Positions 9,343 through 18,400 of a stretch of 64,000 bases of DNA are shown here, piece by piece (position 1 is the stretch's first letter; every line of letters begins with the position of its first letter). The notes under the pieces were generated by a model. That model was not told where the DNA came from. It made no database searches and saw only the letters and a program-made list of their open reading frames with translations. This DNA comes from Catenuloplanes indicus (GTDB lineage: Bacteria > Actinomycetota > Actinomycetes > Mycobacteriales > Micromonosporaceae). The stretch covers positions 2,418,001 through 2,482,000 of the forward strand of contig NZ_JAUSUZ010000001.1 of NCBI RefSeq assembly GCF_030813715.1, given 5' to 3'. A program made the position numbers and the translations under genes.

Positions 9343-10242
9343 TTACTTGACCGCCCCCGACGTCAACCCCGACTGGATCTGACGCTGGAAGATGGCGTAG
9401 ATGACGATCATCGGCAGGATGGCCATCGTGAGGGCCGCGAAGAGCCCGCCCCAGTCCGCGTCGAAGCCCGCGCTGGTCGAGATGTTCGCGATGCCCTGGG
9501 TCAGCACCCATTTCTCCTCGGCGCCCTCGCCCTGGAGGAGCGCCAGCGGCAGCAGGTACTGGTTCCACTGGCCGATCACGTTGAAGATCGTGATGCTGAT
9601 CAGGCCGGATCGCGCCATCGGCATCATCACCTGGAAGAACAGGCGGGTGTGTGATGCGCCGTCCATGACGGCGGCCTCGGCGACCGAGTTCGGCAGCGAC
9701 TTGAAGAACGCGGCCAGGAAGAACACGGTGAACGGCAGCGAGTACGCGATGTAGACCAGGACGAGGCCGACGTACGAGTTGAGCAGGCCCAGGTTGCGGA
9801 CCACGAAGAACAGCGGCACCAGCGCCAGGAAGACCGGGAAGGCCAGGCCGCTGACGAACAGGTAGTAGATGGCCCGGTTGCCCCAGAAGCTGTAGCGGGC
9901 GAGCACGTAGGCGGCCATCGCGCCGAGCAGCATCGTACCGGCGGTGCTCAGGCCGACGACGAACACGCTGTTCAGGAAGTACTGGCCGACGTGTGCCTCG
10001 GACCAGGCGCGGGCCCAGTTGTCGAGGCGGAGTGCGCCGGGCATGGTCCAGGCGTCGCCGAAGATCTCCTCGTTGGTCTTGAACGAGGCGAGGAACGTCC
10101 AGATCAGTGGCGCGATGATGAGCAGCGCCCAGACCGCGAGGAACAGGTGGCCGAAGCCGGCCAGCACGTTGACCTCGCGCCGGGTCTTCTCCGGGGAGGG
10201 GGCGGCGGACTTCACCGGCGGCTTTTCGAGATCGACTGACAT
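9343..10242 (-). CDS. ngcG: Amino-sugar ABC transporter permease (NgcG/MalG type)
   Basis: An inner-membrane permease of 299 residues with six predicted transmembrane helices and the cytoplasmic EAA loop (EAAVMDGASHTRLFFQVMMP) that docks the ATPase. It is the second permease of a CUT1-type sugar importer. The start at 10242 (MSVDLEKPP) is preferred because GAGG sits just upstream; the longer frame would overlap the preceding gene. The gap to the ngcF-like stop is 7 bp, so the genes are cotranscribed. The sugar assignment comes from the solute-binding protein at 11222. Confidence 0.8.
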   Translation of the reverse strand: MSVDLEKPPVKSAAPSPEKTRREVNVLAGFGHLFLAVWALLIIAPLIWTFLASFKTNEEIFGDAWTMPGALRLDNWARAWSEAHVGQYFLNSVFVVGLSTAGTMLLGAMAAYVLARYSFWGNRAIYYLFVSGLAFPVFLALVPLFFVVRNLGLLNSYVGLVLVYIAYSLPFTVFFLAAFFKSLPNSVAEAAVMDGASHTRLFFQVMMPMARSGLISITIFNVIGQWNQYLLPLALLQGEGAEEKWVLTQGIANISTSAGFDADWGGLFAALTMAILPMIVIYAIFQRQIQSGLTSGAVK

Positions 10243-10249
10243 GGCCGCC

Positions 10250-11158
10250 TCACATCTCGACGGATTCACGCCGGCTGACCCGGAGGCTGAGCGCGGCGAA
10301 CGTGATGGTCAGGAAGAAGAGCGCCACGCCCATCGCGGACGCGTAGCCGTACTTGGAGTAGGTGAACGCGTTGCGGTAGATCTCCATGCCGATCACGGTG
10401 GTGGAGCCGTCCGGGCCGCCCTGGTCGACGGTGAGCGTCTGGACGATGGCGAACGCGTCGAACGCGGCGATGCCCAGGTAGACCCAGGCGACCTGGAGCG
10501 TGTCCCAGAGCAGCGGCAGCGTGACCCGGAAGAACATGCTCATCCGGGTGGCGCCGTCCAGCATCGCGGCCTCGTAGATGTCCTTCGGGATGTTGGACAT
10601 GCCGGCCGAGAAGAGCACGACGTAGAAGCCGACGGCCTGCCAGACCAGCACCGCGATGATCGACCAGAGCGCGAGGTCCGGGTTGATCAGGAAGCCGATC
10701 GGCTCCAGACCGATCTTGGTGACCAGGCTGTTGATCATGCCGGAGCCGTCCGGGCGGTAGACCGACTGGAACAGCACACCCAGGATCGCGACCGCCAGCA
10801 CCTGTGGGAGGAAGAAGACGACGCGGTAGAACTTGGAGCCCCAGACGCCGGTCATGATGCCCTGCTTGGAGCCGCCGCCGACGTTGAGCATGAACGCCAG
10901 GAAGAGCGCGATGATGATCGTGACCAGCGGCAGGGCGAGCAGCAGGATCCCGTGGTGCTGCAACGCCTTCCAGAACACGTCGTCCTGGAACAGCCGTGTG
11001 AAGTTCTCCAGGCCGATGAACTGACCGGGAGACAGCCCTCGCCAGTTCGTCAACGCCATGTAGAACGCCTGCGCGTACGGCGCGATGACGAAGACGACGT
11101 AGATCGTCACGGGGGCCGCGAGGAACCCGATGACGAACGGGTACTTGCCGTGCCGCAT
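10250..11158 (-). CDS. ngcF: Amino-sugar ABC transporter permease (NgcF/MalF type)
   Basis: A 302-residue CUT1 permease with about six membrane helices, starting KYPFVIGFLAAPVTIYVVFV. The EAA motif is EAAMLDGATRMSMFFRVTLP. It pairs with the ngcG-like permease to form the channel. No ATP-binding subunit is encoded nearby; in actinomycetes a shared ATPase such as MsiK commonly energises such importers (established for Streptomyces, inferred here). Confidence 0.8.
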   Translation of the reverse strand: MRHGKYPFVIGFLAAPVTIYVVFVIAPYAQAFYMALTNWRGLSPGQFIGLENFTRLFQDDVFWKALQHHGILLLALPLVTIIIALFLAFMLNVGGGSKQGIMTGVWGSKFYRVVFFLPQVLAVAILGVLFQSVYRPDGSGMINSLVTKIGLEPIGFLINPDLALWSIIAVLVWQAVGFYVVLFSAGMSNIPKDIYEAAMLDGATRMSMFFRVTLPLLWDTLQVAWVYLGIAAFDAFAIVQTLTVDQGGPDGSTTVIGMEIYRNAFTYSKYGYASAMGVALFFLTITFAALSLRVSRRESVEM

Positions 11159-11182
11159 GTGGACCAGATCCTCAGGAAAGAT

Positions 11183-11213
11183 GGGCGGGACGCCCTGGTG
11201 AGACGCCCCGCCC
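11183..11213 (-). promoter_or_regulatory. Imperfect stem-loop between the binding-protein and permease genes
   Basis: GGGCGGGACGCC (11183-11194) and GACGCCCCGCCC (11202-11213) pair at 10 of 12 positions in the 63-bp gap between the ngcE-like stop and the ngcF-like start. Such structures commonly stabilise or partly terminate mRNA so that the binding protein is made in excess over the permeases. Confidence 0.5.
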
Positions 11214-11221
11214 GGCGAACA

Positions 11222-12637
11222 TCAGCGAGTGAACTTCGTGATCGACGAGTCGGCCTTGATCGCGTCGGCCTTCTTCTGCATCCGCTCGCAGAACTGGTCC
11301 GCGTTCTCCCGGCCGAACATCAGCGCGTTCGTGGCGGTGCGCAGCTCGGTGTCGAGCTCCTTGTACCAGCTGTCGAAGCGGTACGAGAAGACGCCGGGAC
11401 CGGCCGCCTTCAGCACCGCGGACGCACTGGTCAGACCGGGCGAGAGCTGGATGCCCTCCTCCGCACCGGCCACCGCGGTCAGCGACTTGTTCAGCTCGAT
11501 GAAGCCCTTCGCGCCCTTCGACGACAGCATCTGCCGCATGTACTCCATACCGCCGCGCGGGTTCGCACCCTTGGCGGAGACGAAGTACGGCTCACCCGCG
11601 GTCGCGTACAGCCCGGTCGGCAGCGTGGCGCCGTCGGCGGCCGGGACCGGCATGACCGCGTAGTTGAAGCCCTCCGGCGTGGAGGCGGACTGCTCGGCCT
11701 CCAGCCACGAACCGGACGGGTAGAACGCGACCTTGCCCTGGTTCTGCTTGAGCTGCACCTCGGTGTGGATCAGGCCCTCGTCGGCCTTGTCCATGTACTT
11801 CGCACCGATCTCGGCCCACTGCTGCGCGGCGGTCTTGACCGCGGGGGCGGTCCAGGCGCCGTCGGCCAGGTTGTCGATGTTCTTCAGGATGTCCGGCCCA
11901 CCGATCTTGGCGGCCGAGGTGAGGATCACCAGGTACTGGTAGTACGGCGCGTTCTTGCCGGCGTACGCGTACGGCGTGATGCCCGCGGCCTTGATCGTGT
12001 CGAGCAGCTTGGTGAAGTCCGTCCAGGTGGCCGGGACGGTCCAGCCCTTGTCCTTGAACAGCTTCTCCGAGTACCACAGGCCGTAGACGGTGAAGACGTA
12101 GTTCAGCACGTACGGCTTGCCGTTGTACGTGCCCGACTCGACGGTGCCGGCGACCAGCGTGTCCGAGACCTTCTTGGCCGCGTCGTCCACGGACGGCGCC
12201 GCGAACAGCTCGGTCAGGTCCTGCAGCTGGCCGTCCTGGATCAGCGTGCCGAAGTCCATGTACTTGGTGCCGGAGTTGTTCACGAAGTCCGGCGGGGTGC
12301 CACCGGCGAACCGCGGCTGCAGCGTGGTCGCGATCTCCTGGGTGGCGGAGTGCTTGATCTGCGCGTTCGGGAACTTCGCCTTGTACAGCGGCTCGTGCAC
12401 GTCGGTGGCGTACTTCTCGCCGTACCCGCCGTTGAAGATGACCACCTCGAGCGGGGCGTTGCCGTCCACGCCGAGCGGGTTCTCCGCGTTCTTCTCGCCT
12501 TCCGCCTGGTTGGCCGGCTCGTCCTCGCCACCACCGGTGACGCAGGCGGAGAGGAGGCCCATGGCCGGAGTGGCCATCAGGCCCGCGGCCGCGGTCCGGC
12601 GGAGCAGTGTCCGGCGGGTGAGGTCGTTGTCAGACAT
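11222..12637 (-). CDS. ngcE: N-acetylglucosamine/chitobiose-type solute-binding lipoprotein
   Basis: A 471-residue extracytoplasmic binding protein (SBP_bac_1). Its start combines a twin-arginine-like motif (TRRTLLRRTAAAG) with a lipobox (GLLSACV), so it should be exported and lipid-anchored. The mature part begins with NPLGVDGNAPLEVVIFNGGYG and continues with DVHEPLYKAKFPNAQIKHSA, which I recognise from NgcE-type N-acetylglucosamine/diacetylchitobiose receptors. It is first in the operon ngcE-ngcF-ngcG and lies just downstream of a MurR/RpiR-type regulator, fitting control by an amino-sugar phosphate. Specificity is inferred from similarity by eye. Confidence 0.78.
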   Translation of the reverse strand: MSDNDLTRRTLLRRTAAAGLMATPAMGLLSACVTGGGEDEPANQAEGEKNAENPLGVDGNAPLEVVIFNGGYGEKYATDVHEPLYKAKFPNAQIKHSATQEIATTLQPRFAGGTPPDFVNNSGTKYMDFGTLIQDGQLQDLTELFAAPSVDDAAKKVSDTLVAGTVESGTYNGKPYVLNYVFTVYGLWYSEKLFKDKGWTVPATWTDFTKLLDTIKAAGITPYAYAGKNAPYYQYLVILTSAAKIGGPDILKNIDNLADGAWTAPAVKTAAQQWAEIGAKYMDKADEGLIHTEVQLKQNQGKVAFYPSGSWLEAEQSASTPEGFNYAVMPVPAADGATLPTGLYATAGEPYFVSAKGANPRGGMEYMRQMLSSKGAKGFIELNKSLTAVAGAEEGIQLSPGLTSASAVLKAAGPGVFSYRFDSWYKELDTELRTATNALMFGRENADQFCERMQKKADAIKADSSITKFTR

Positions 12638-12686
12638 GGTGTCGCAGCTCCTTGATGACGAACTACATACCTGGGGCGGAGGATTT

Positions 12687-13607
12687 TTACTCTTTGCGGC
12701 CCTTGTGCCCGTCGACTGCCCGGGCGGTGCGCTGAAAGGCCGCGTGGGAACGTTCGGTGGTCCGCTGCGCGACCGCGATGTAGAGCAGGTCCAGCACGAC
12801 CAGTTGCGGGTGCCGCGCGGAGAGCGCGTCCGGCCGGAACGTGGTGGCCTGCGTCGCGGTCAGCAGGACTATGTCGGCCAGCTCCGCCAGTGGTGCGCGC
12901 GGGAAACTGGTCAGGGCCACGGTGGTCGCACCGTGACTGCCGGCCTCGGCCAGCATCTCGATCGTCTCGCGGGTCTGACCGCTGTGCGAGATGCCCAGCG
13001 CGACGTCGCCGTCCCGCATCAGCGCGGCGCTCGCCAGCCCGTTGTGCACGTCGGTCCAGGCCCAGGCCGGCACGCCGATGCGGTGCAGGCTGAACTGGAA
13101 CTCCTCGCCGACCAGCGCGCTGCCGCTGGCGCCGAAGATGTTGACCCGGTTCGCGGTGGCGATCGCGGCCGCCGCGCGCTCCACCTCGGCCAGGTCGAGC
13201 AGCGCGGCCGTGTCCTGCATGGCCCGGGTGTCCGCGGCCATCAGCTGGTCGAGCACGCGCCCGAGGGGGTCGCCCGGCTGGATCTCGCGCCCGATGTCGA
13301 CCGTCCAGCCCGCCGCGCGGGCCCGGCCGGTCTCGGCCGCGATGTCCAGCCGCAGGTCCGCGTAGCCCTCGAAGCCGAGGGCCCGGCAGAACCGGGTGAT
13401 CGTCGCCGGAGAGGTGCCGCTGCGCTCGGCCAGCTCCACGATCGTGGACCGGGCCGCGACGGCGGGGTCGGCCAGCACCTGTTCCGCGACCCGCTGCAGC
13501 GCGCCGGTGAACTCCGGCAGCCGCGAGCGCACGCGCACCAGGACGCCGCCCTCCCGCGCGGAGGCATCCGTCACCGCAGGGACCGCGGTGGTGTCCACCT
13601 CCGTCAT
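12687..13607 (-). CDS. MurR/RpiR-family transcriptional regulator (HTH + SIS)
   Basis: A 306-residue repressor-type protein. Residues about 25-105 form the RpiR HTH (STIVELAERSGTSPATITRF), and residues about 140-290 form the SIS sugar-phosphate-binding domain (NIFGASGSALVGEEF, ISHSGQTRETIEMLA, ALTSFP). These proteins sense phosphosugars. It lies 49 bp upstream of the NgcE-like gene on the same strand and probably controls it. Candidate operator half-sites lie before its own start and before ngcE. Confidence 0.88.
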   Translation of the reverse strand: MTEVDTTAVPAVTDASAREGGVLVRVRSRLPEFTGALQRVAEQVLADPAVAARSTIVELAERSGTSPATITRFCRALGFEGYADLRLDIAAETGRARAAGWTVDIGREIQPGDPLGRVLDQLMAADTRAMQDTAALLDLAEVERAAAAIATANRVNIFGASGSALVGEEFQFSLHRIGVPAWAWTDVHNGLASAALMRDGDVALGISHSGQTRETIEMLAEAGSHGATTVALTSFPRAPLAELADIVLLTATQATTFRPDALSARHPQLVVLDLLYIAVAQRTTERSHAAFQRTARAVDGHKGRKE

Positions 13608-13629
13608 TAACGCTCCTCCGAAAAGAATG

Positions 13630-13657
13630 TTTACTGTTTGGTGGTAAAACTTCTTAC
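13630..13657. promoter_or_regulatory. Candidate operator upstream of the RpiR-type regulator
   Basis: Two overlapping AT-rich inverted repeats lie in otherwise GC-rich DNA 23-50 bp upstream of the start: TTTAC-N9-GTAAA (13630-13648) and GTAAAACTTCTTAC (13644-13657). A related half-site, GTAAAAATCC on the minus strand (12681-12690), lies before ngcE. Shared sequence suggests autoregulation plus control of the transporter. Confidence 0.45.
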
Positions 13658-13933
13658 TGACGCCCCCCTTGTGTCAAGACTTCGGTTGAAGTTTTCAAAC
13701 CGTTACCTCAACCGCGGTCACCGTACGTTCACACCGCCGTGCTAACAGGACCCTAAAGACATGCAGCAAGCTGCATAAACGCTGCTCACGCTCTGATCAC
13801 TGGGCGTCAGCATGCCGCCGCGAGACTTAACAAGATCGAAATCCATGAGGGTACGGCCGGCAACCCTGGCCTGGTCACTCGCGATCCGTCGCCCCGGTCC
13901 CTGAAAATCCGTCTTACCGGAACACGCACACGA
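13658..13933. other. Non-coding stretch between the RpiR regulator and the radical SAM gene
   Basis: No convincing gene is present. The DNA is less GC-rich than its neighbours and contains a small perfect inverted repeat ATGCAGCAAGCTGCAT (13761-13776). It probably carries the regulator's promoter region. Confidence 0.5.
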
Positions 13934-13968
13934 AAAAGCCGGCAACCCGTCCTGGGTTGCCGGCTTTT
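13934..13968. terminator. Perfect 15-bp bidirectional terminator
   Basis: AAAAGCCGGCAACCC (13934-13948) and GGGTTGCCGGCTTTT (13954-13968) pair perfectly around a 5-nt loop and are flanked by A and T tracts. It lies 16 bp past the stop of the radical SAM gene, read leftward. It is one of the few textbook intrinsic terminators in the window. Confidence 0.88.
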
Positions 13969-13984
13969 CGCCGCTGTGCCGGAA

Positions 13985-15322
13985 TCACACCGTCGCGGGC
14001 GTCTCCTCCGCGATCGCGGTGTCCGCCGGGAGCGTGTCCATGAACGAACTCACCGAGAAGACCGCGTTGCCGGCGCCGGGCGGGCCGTAGCCGGGCGGCG
14101 GCAGGATGCCGTTCGCGTCCATCGTCGCGCGGTACCGGTCGAGCAGCCGGATGTGGTACTCCAGCGGCGCGCCCTCCGGGTTCATCTGGCCCAGCGGCGT
14201 GGTCGGCTCCGGGCACCAGGTGGTGAAGCGCGGCAGGATGCCCCGGGACATGAAGTACTGCAGGCCCTCACCGGTCGAGTCGATCGCCTGCTCGACGTCC
14301 CGGAAACCGCCGGGCGCGGCCATCTCGATGCCGGCCACGAAGTTCGGGATCACGTTCCGCGGGCCGAAGATCTCCGCCGAGTCGAGGATCCGGCGGTGCC
14401 ATTCCTCACGGCCGACATAACGCTCCTTGCCCGGGCAGTAGAGCTCGAACAAGCGCTTGTCCCACACCTCGTAATTAGGGTGGTAAATGCGCACGCCGTA
14501 GTCGTAGAAACGCTGCACGTCCGCCTTCGGAAGCGCCTGCGCGACCACCTTGCCGATCCAGCGGCCGGGGAACCGCTCCTCGATCGCCTTCGCGTACCGG
14601 CCGTAGAAGTCCGCCTCGGCCAGCCCGTCCACCTTGGACGTGACCGAGCCACCGGTCAGCGTGTAGGCCTTGGAGGCGCCCAGCGTGTCGTACTTGTCGA
14701 TGATGTCGAGCGCTTCCAGCACCTCCTGCACCGGCTTCACCCCGGTGTACGGCCGGCCGGCCGCCTTGTGCTGACGCCAGTTGTGGTTGATGTCGCAGTA
14801 CTGGCATTCTTCCTTGGCGCCGAAATACTGGCAGACCCGGAAAACGGTCAGGTAGATGAGGTAACCCCACTGAATCGTGGGTGCCACCTCCATCACCGAC
14901 TTACCGTTCCGCAGCGTGTGCCGGTAATAGTCCGGCATCGGCGGCAGGCCCACGTCGGAGATCGCGCGGCCGTCCAGGAACAGTTTCGCGCGCCCCTCCT
15001 CGTCCGCCGCGATCTTGTACGGCGACGCCGGGTTGACCCGGACCGAGACCACGGTGCGGCGCAGGTCGTACGGCCCGCCGGTCAGGATGATCTCCTCCGG
15101 CGGGCGGCGCAGCGCGGCCTCGCCCAGCTCCGGCAGCGTGCGGTGGTCGAACGAGAAGATGAAGTACGACTTCGGCTTGACCTCGCCCTCGTCGCCGTCC
15201 GTCAGCATCGAGCCGTCGAAGGCGACGCCGCCGCGGAGCAGGTCCTCCTTGATGACGGCCTCTTTCGGGATGTGCGGGAACCTTGCCATCAGGTCCTCGA
15301 TGACGTCGGTACGCCTATCCAT
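13985..15322 (-). CDS. Radical SAM protein with variant Cys motif
   Basis: A 445-residue protein. The cluster-binding motif is CQYFGAKEECQYCD, i.e. C-x8-C-x2-C instead of the canonical C-x3-C-x2-C. It is followed by a TIM-barrel-like region with TLTGGSVTSK (the GGE-like SAM contact), a second glycine-rich strand, and HPNYEVWDKRLFELYCPGKE. The N-terminal ~150 residues are a separate domain containing IIAxG-like IILTGGPYDLRR. I recognise the group as the variant radical SAM proteins common in actinobacteria and some methanogens, but no reaction is known. The start at 15322 (MDRRTDV) follows a GGAG; a longer frame begins at 15379. It is monocistronic. Confidence 0.75.
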   Translation of the reverse strand: MDRRTDVIEDLMARFPHIPKEAVIKEDLLRGGVAFDGSMLTDGDEGEVKPKSYFIFSFDHRTLPELGEAALRRPPEEIILTGGPYDLRRTVVSVRVNPASPYKIAADEEGRAKLFLDGRAISDVGLPPMPDYYRHTLRNGKSVMEVAPTIQWGYLIYLTVFRVCQYFGAKEECQYCDINHNWRQHKAAGRPYTGVKPVQEVLEALDIIDKYDTLGASKAYTLTGGSVTSKVDGLAEADFYGRYAKAIEERFPGRWIGKVVAQALPKADVQRFYDYGVRIYHPNYEVWDKRLFELYCPGKERYVGREEWHRRILDSAEIFGPRNVIPNFVAGIEMAAPGGFRDVEQAIDSTGEGLQYFMSRGILPRFTTWCPEPTTPLGQMNPEGAPLEYHIRLLDRYRATMDANGILPPPGYGPPGAGNAVFSVSSFMDTLPADTAIAEETPATV

Positions 15323-15438
15323 CGCCGCGATCTCCGTCCTGCCGTGTCTGACACCCGGCTCCAGTCTCCACCTCATCACTTGTACTCGGCGAACCGCCCG
15401 GGGGCACTTACCGCTGTGCCGCCTGTCACCACGCGTCC

Positions 15439-18400
15439 TCAGTCCGGCAGCAGCGCGATCGCGGCCTCCCGGGACAGCGACCGGCCGCGCGCCCGCGCGT
15501 CCGCGAACACGTCCGCGCCCAGCTCCGCGGTCAGGCGCTCGGTGAGCACCGCGTGGTCCAGGCTCAGCCGGTCCGGGCCGCCCCGGATCGACTCGGCCGC
15601 GCCCAGCAGCTCCGCCGCCTCGGCCGGGCGGCCCTCCGCGCGGCGCACGAACGCCAGCGCCACCGCCGTCCGGGCCACCACCGGCACGTCCGCGGTGCGC
15701 AGCCCGGCCGCCACCGCGCCCGGGATCAGCGCCGCGGCCGCAGCCGCGTCACCGCGCTCCGCCGCGATCACCGCCAGCCCGCAGTCGATCAGCACGTCGA
15801 CCTGCGGCGGCGCGGTCCGGGCCACGGCCATCAGCGCGCGCGACCGCAGCAGCTGCGACTCGGCCCGGTCCAGGTCGCCGAGCGCGGCGAACGCGCTGCC
15901 GAACGTCACGTACGCGAACGACTGCGCCCGCAGCGAGCCGGACAGGTCGCACTCGGCCAGCACCGCCTCGAACTCGGCCCGCGCGTGCTCCGGGCCGCCC
16001 TGCCGGGCCGCGATCAGCGCGCGCCAGATGCGCTGGTGCGCCACGTCGTCGGTCACGTTCAGCGTGCGCAGCAGCGTGATCGACTCGTCCAGCACGGCCA
16101 GCGCCGCGTCGAACTCACCGCCGAACGCCAGCGCCTCGGACAGCTCGGTCAGCGTCATCGCGAGCCCCATCCGCTCGCCCAGATCACGGAAGATCCCGGC
16201 CGCGGTCTCCAGCTCGTGGCGGCGGCCGGCCGGGTCGCCGTCGTTCTCCCGCACGTGCGACCGGATCAGGTGCATCATGGCGCGCAGCCACGGGTCCGGC
16301 CCGGCCAGGTGTCGCTCGATCACGGCCAGCGCGGCCGGCATGTCCTCCGCGAAGATCGGCAGGGCGGCCTCGATCAACGCGAAGAACGGATGCCGCCGCT
16401 CCGCGTCGCCGAGCGCGTCCAGCCGGGCGCGGATCTCGGCCACCCCGGCCCGCTGGTCGATCTCGGTGAACCGTGGCATCAGGCGGCCGACCAGCACGAT
16501 CAGGCGCGCACCGGCCGGTGCCGGACCGGGCAGCGCGCTCGCCAGCTCGCACCACTCCAGCGCCTCGGCCTGCTTGCCGGTGATGATCCAGTACATGCCG
16601 AGCGCCGCGGTCAGCCGTACCGTCGTGTCCTGGTCTTTGATCTCCGCCGCGAAGCGCAGCGCCGCGATCAGGTCGTCGTGCGCGCCGTCCAGCCTGGCCA
16701 GCCACTCCAGCTGCGCGGCACGGCGCAGGTGCGGCTCGGCCTCCTCGGCCAGCGCCAGGAAGTGCCGCGCGTGCACGACCCGGGTGGCGTGCGTCCCGCC
16801 GGACGCGTCCAGGCGCTCCGCCGCGTACGCCGCGATGGTGTCCAGCATCCGGTAGCGCGGCTCGGCCGCGTCCGCCGCCGACGCGGTCTGCACCAGCGAC
16901 CGGTCGACCAGCGACAGCAGCACCTCACCCGGCACGTCGCCGACCGCCTCCGCGTCGGCCAGCGTGAACGCGCCCGGGAACACGGCCAGCCGCGCCGCGA
17001 GCAGCGCCTCGGTCTCGTCCAGCAGGTCCCAGCTCCAGGAGACCACCGCGCGCAGCGTGCGGTGCCGGGGCAGCGCGGTGCGGCTGCCGCCGGTCAGCAG
17101 CGCGAACCGGTCGTCCAGCCGCCGCACCACCTCCTGGATCGGCAGCGCCCGCAGCCGCGCCGCGGCCAGCTCGATCGCCAGCGGCATCCCGTCCAGCCGG
17201 CGGCACACCTCGACCACCGCGTCCACGGTCGTGGCGTCCACCGCGAAGTCCGGCCGCACCGCGACCGCCCGGTCCCGGAACAGCCGCACCGACGCCCAGC
17301 CGAGCGCCTCCGCCGCGGTCACGCCCGCCCACGGCGGAGGATCCAGCGGGGGTACGGGACAGAGCGCCTCCCCGGCGATCCCGAGGCGCTCCCGGCTGGT
17401 CGCGATGATCCGCAGTCGCGGGCAGCTGCCGAGCAGCTCGTCCGCCAGCCGGGCCGCGCCGGCCACCACATGCTCGCAGTTGTCCAGCACCAGCACCGCG
17501 TCGTGCGGCGCCAGCAGCTCCACCAGCCGGTCGACCGTGCCGCCGGGCGCCCGCGCCGCACCGAACGAGGCCACCCGCAGCTTCTGCAGCGCCCCGAGCG
17601 CGGCCTGCGCCACGTCCCCGTCCGCGGCCACCGGCGCCAGCTCCACCAGCCAGACCCCGCCCCGCGGGCCGCCGTCCTCCGGCCGCTGATCCCGCGCGGG
17701 CTCCCGCGGTGCGACCGCGGTCCCCGGGTGCCCGTCGCGCCCGTCACCGGCTCGCCCGCCGCCGCCCTCCCGTGCGCGCCCGTCGCCGGCCGCGGCCGGC
17801 CGCGCGGCGGCCACGGCGGTGAGTGCCGGCGTGGTGGCGCCGGTTCCGGCGTGGATCTCGTGGGCGACCGTGGTGGCCAGCCGGGTCTTGCCGGCGCCGC
17901 CGGGGCCGACCAGCGTGACCAGGCGTCCCTCGGTCAGCTGCTTGATCAGCAGCGCGCGCTCGGCCCCCCGGCCGACGAAGCTGGTGATCGGCGCGCGCAG
18001 GTTCGTCCCGGCCACCGGCGTGCCGGCCGGCTCCGGCCGCTGACGCAGCGCCGCCAGGTGCACCGCCTGCACCTCCGGCGACGGGTCCACGCCCAGCGTG
18101 CCGGCGAGCCGTTCGCGCAGCTCCGCGTAGCCGGTGAGCGCCTCCGCGACCCGGCCGTCCGCGATCAGCGCACGCATGCGCAGCGCGTGGATCCGCTCCC
18201 GCAGCGGGTGCGCGGCCTCCAGCTCGCCCAGTTCCGCGATCAGCTCGGCCGGCACGCCCGTGTCACCGGCCGCGGTCAGTTCCGCCTCGGCCCGGTCCTC
18301 CGCGGCCGCCAGCCGCAGCTCCTCCAGCCGGGCCGCCGCACCCTGCGCGTAGGGCGCGTCCGCCGCGTCCGCGAGCGCGGCACCGCGCCACAGCCGCAGC

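Noticed and set aside
9944-12655. 903-codon plus-strand open frame
   Set aside because: It lies opposite the ngcEFG-like genes, which have membrane segments and a lipobox; this frame has only charged low-complexity sequence.
13761-13776. Palindrome ATGCAGCAAGCTGCAT as an operator
   Set aside because: It is a single 6-bp-arm hairpin far from any start codon and without a second copy; the AT-rich sites at 13630-13657 are better candidates.
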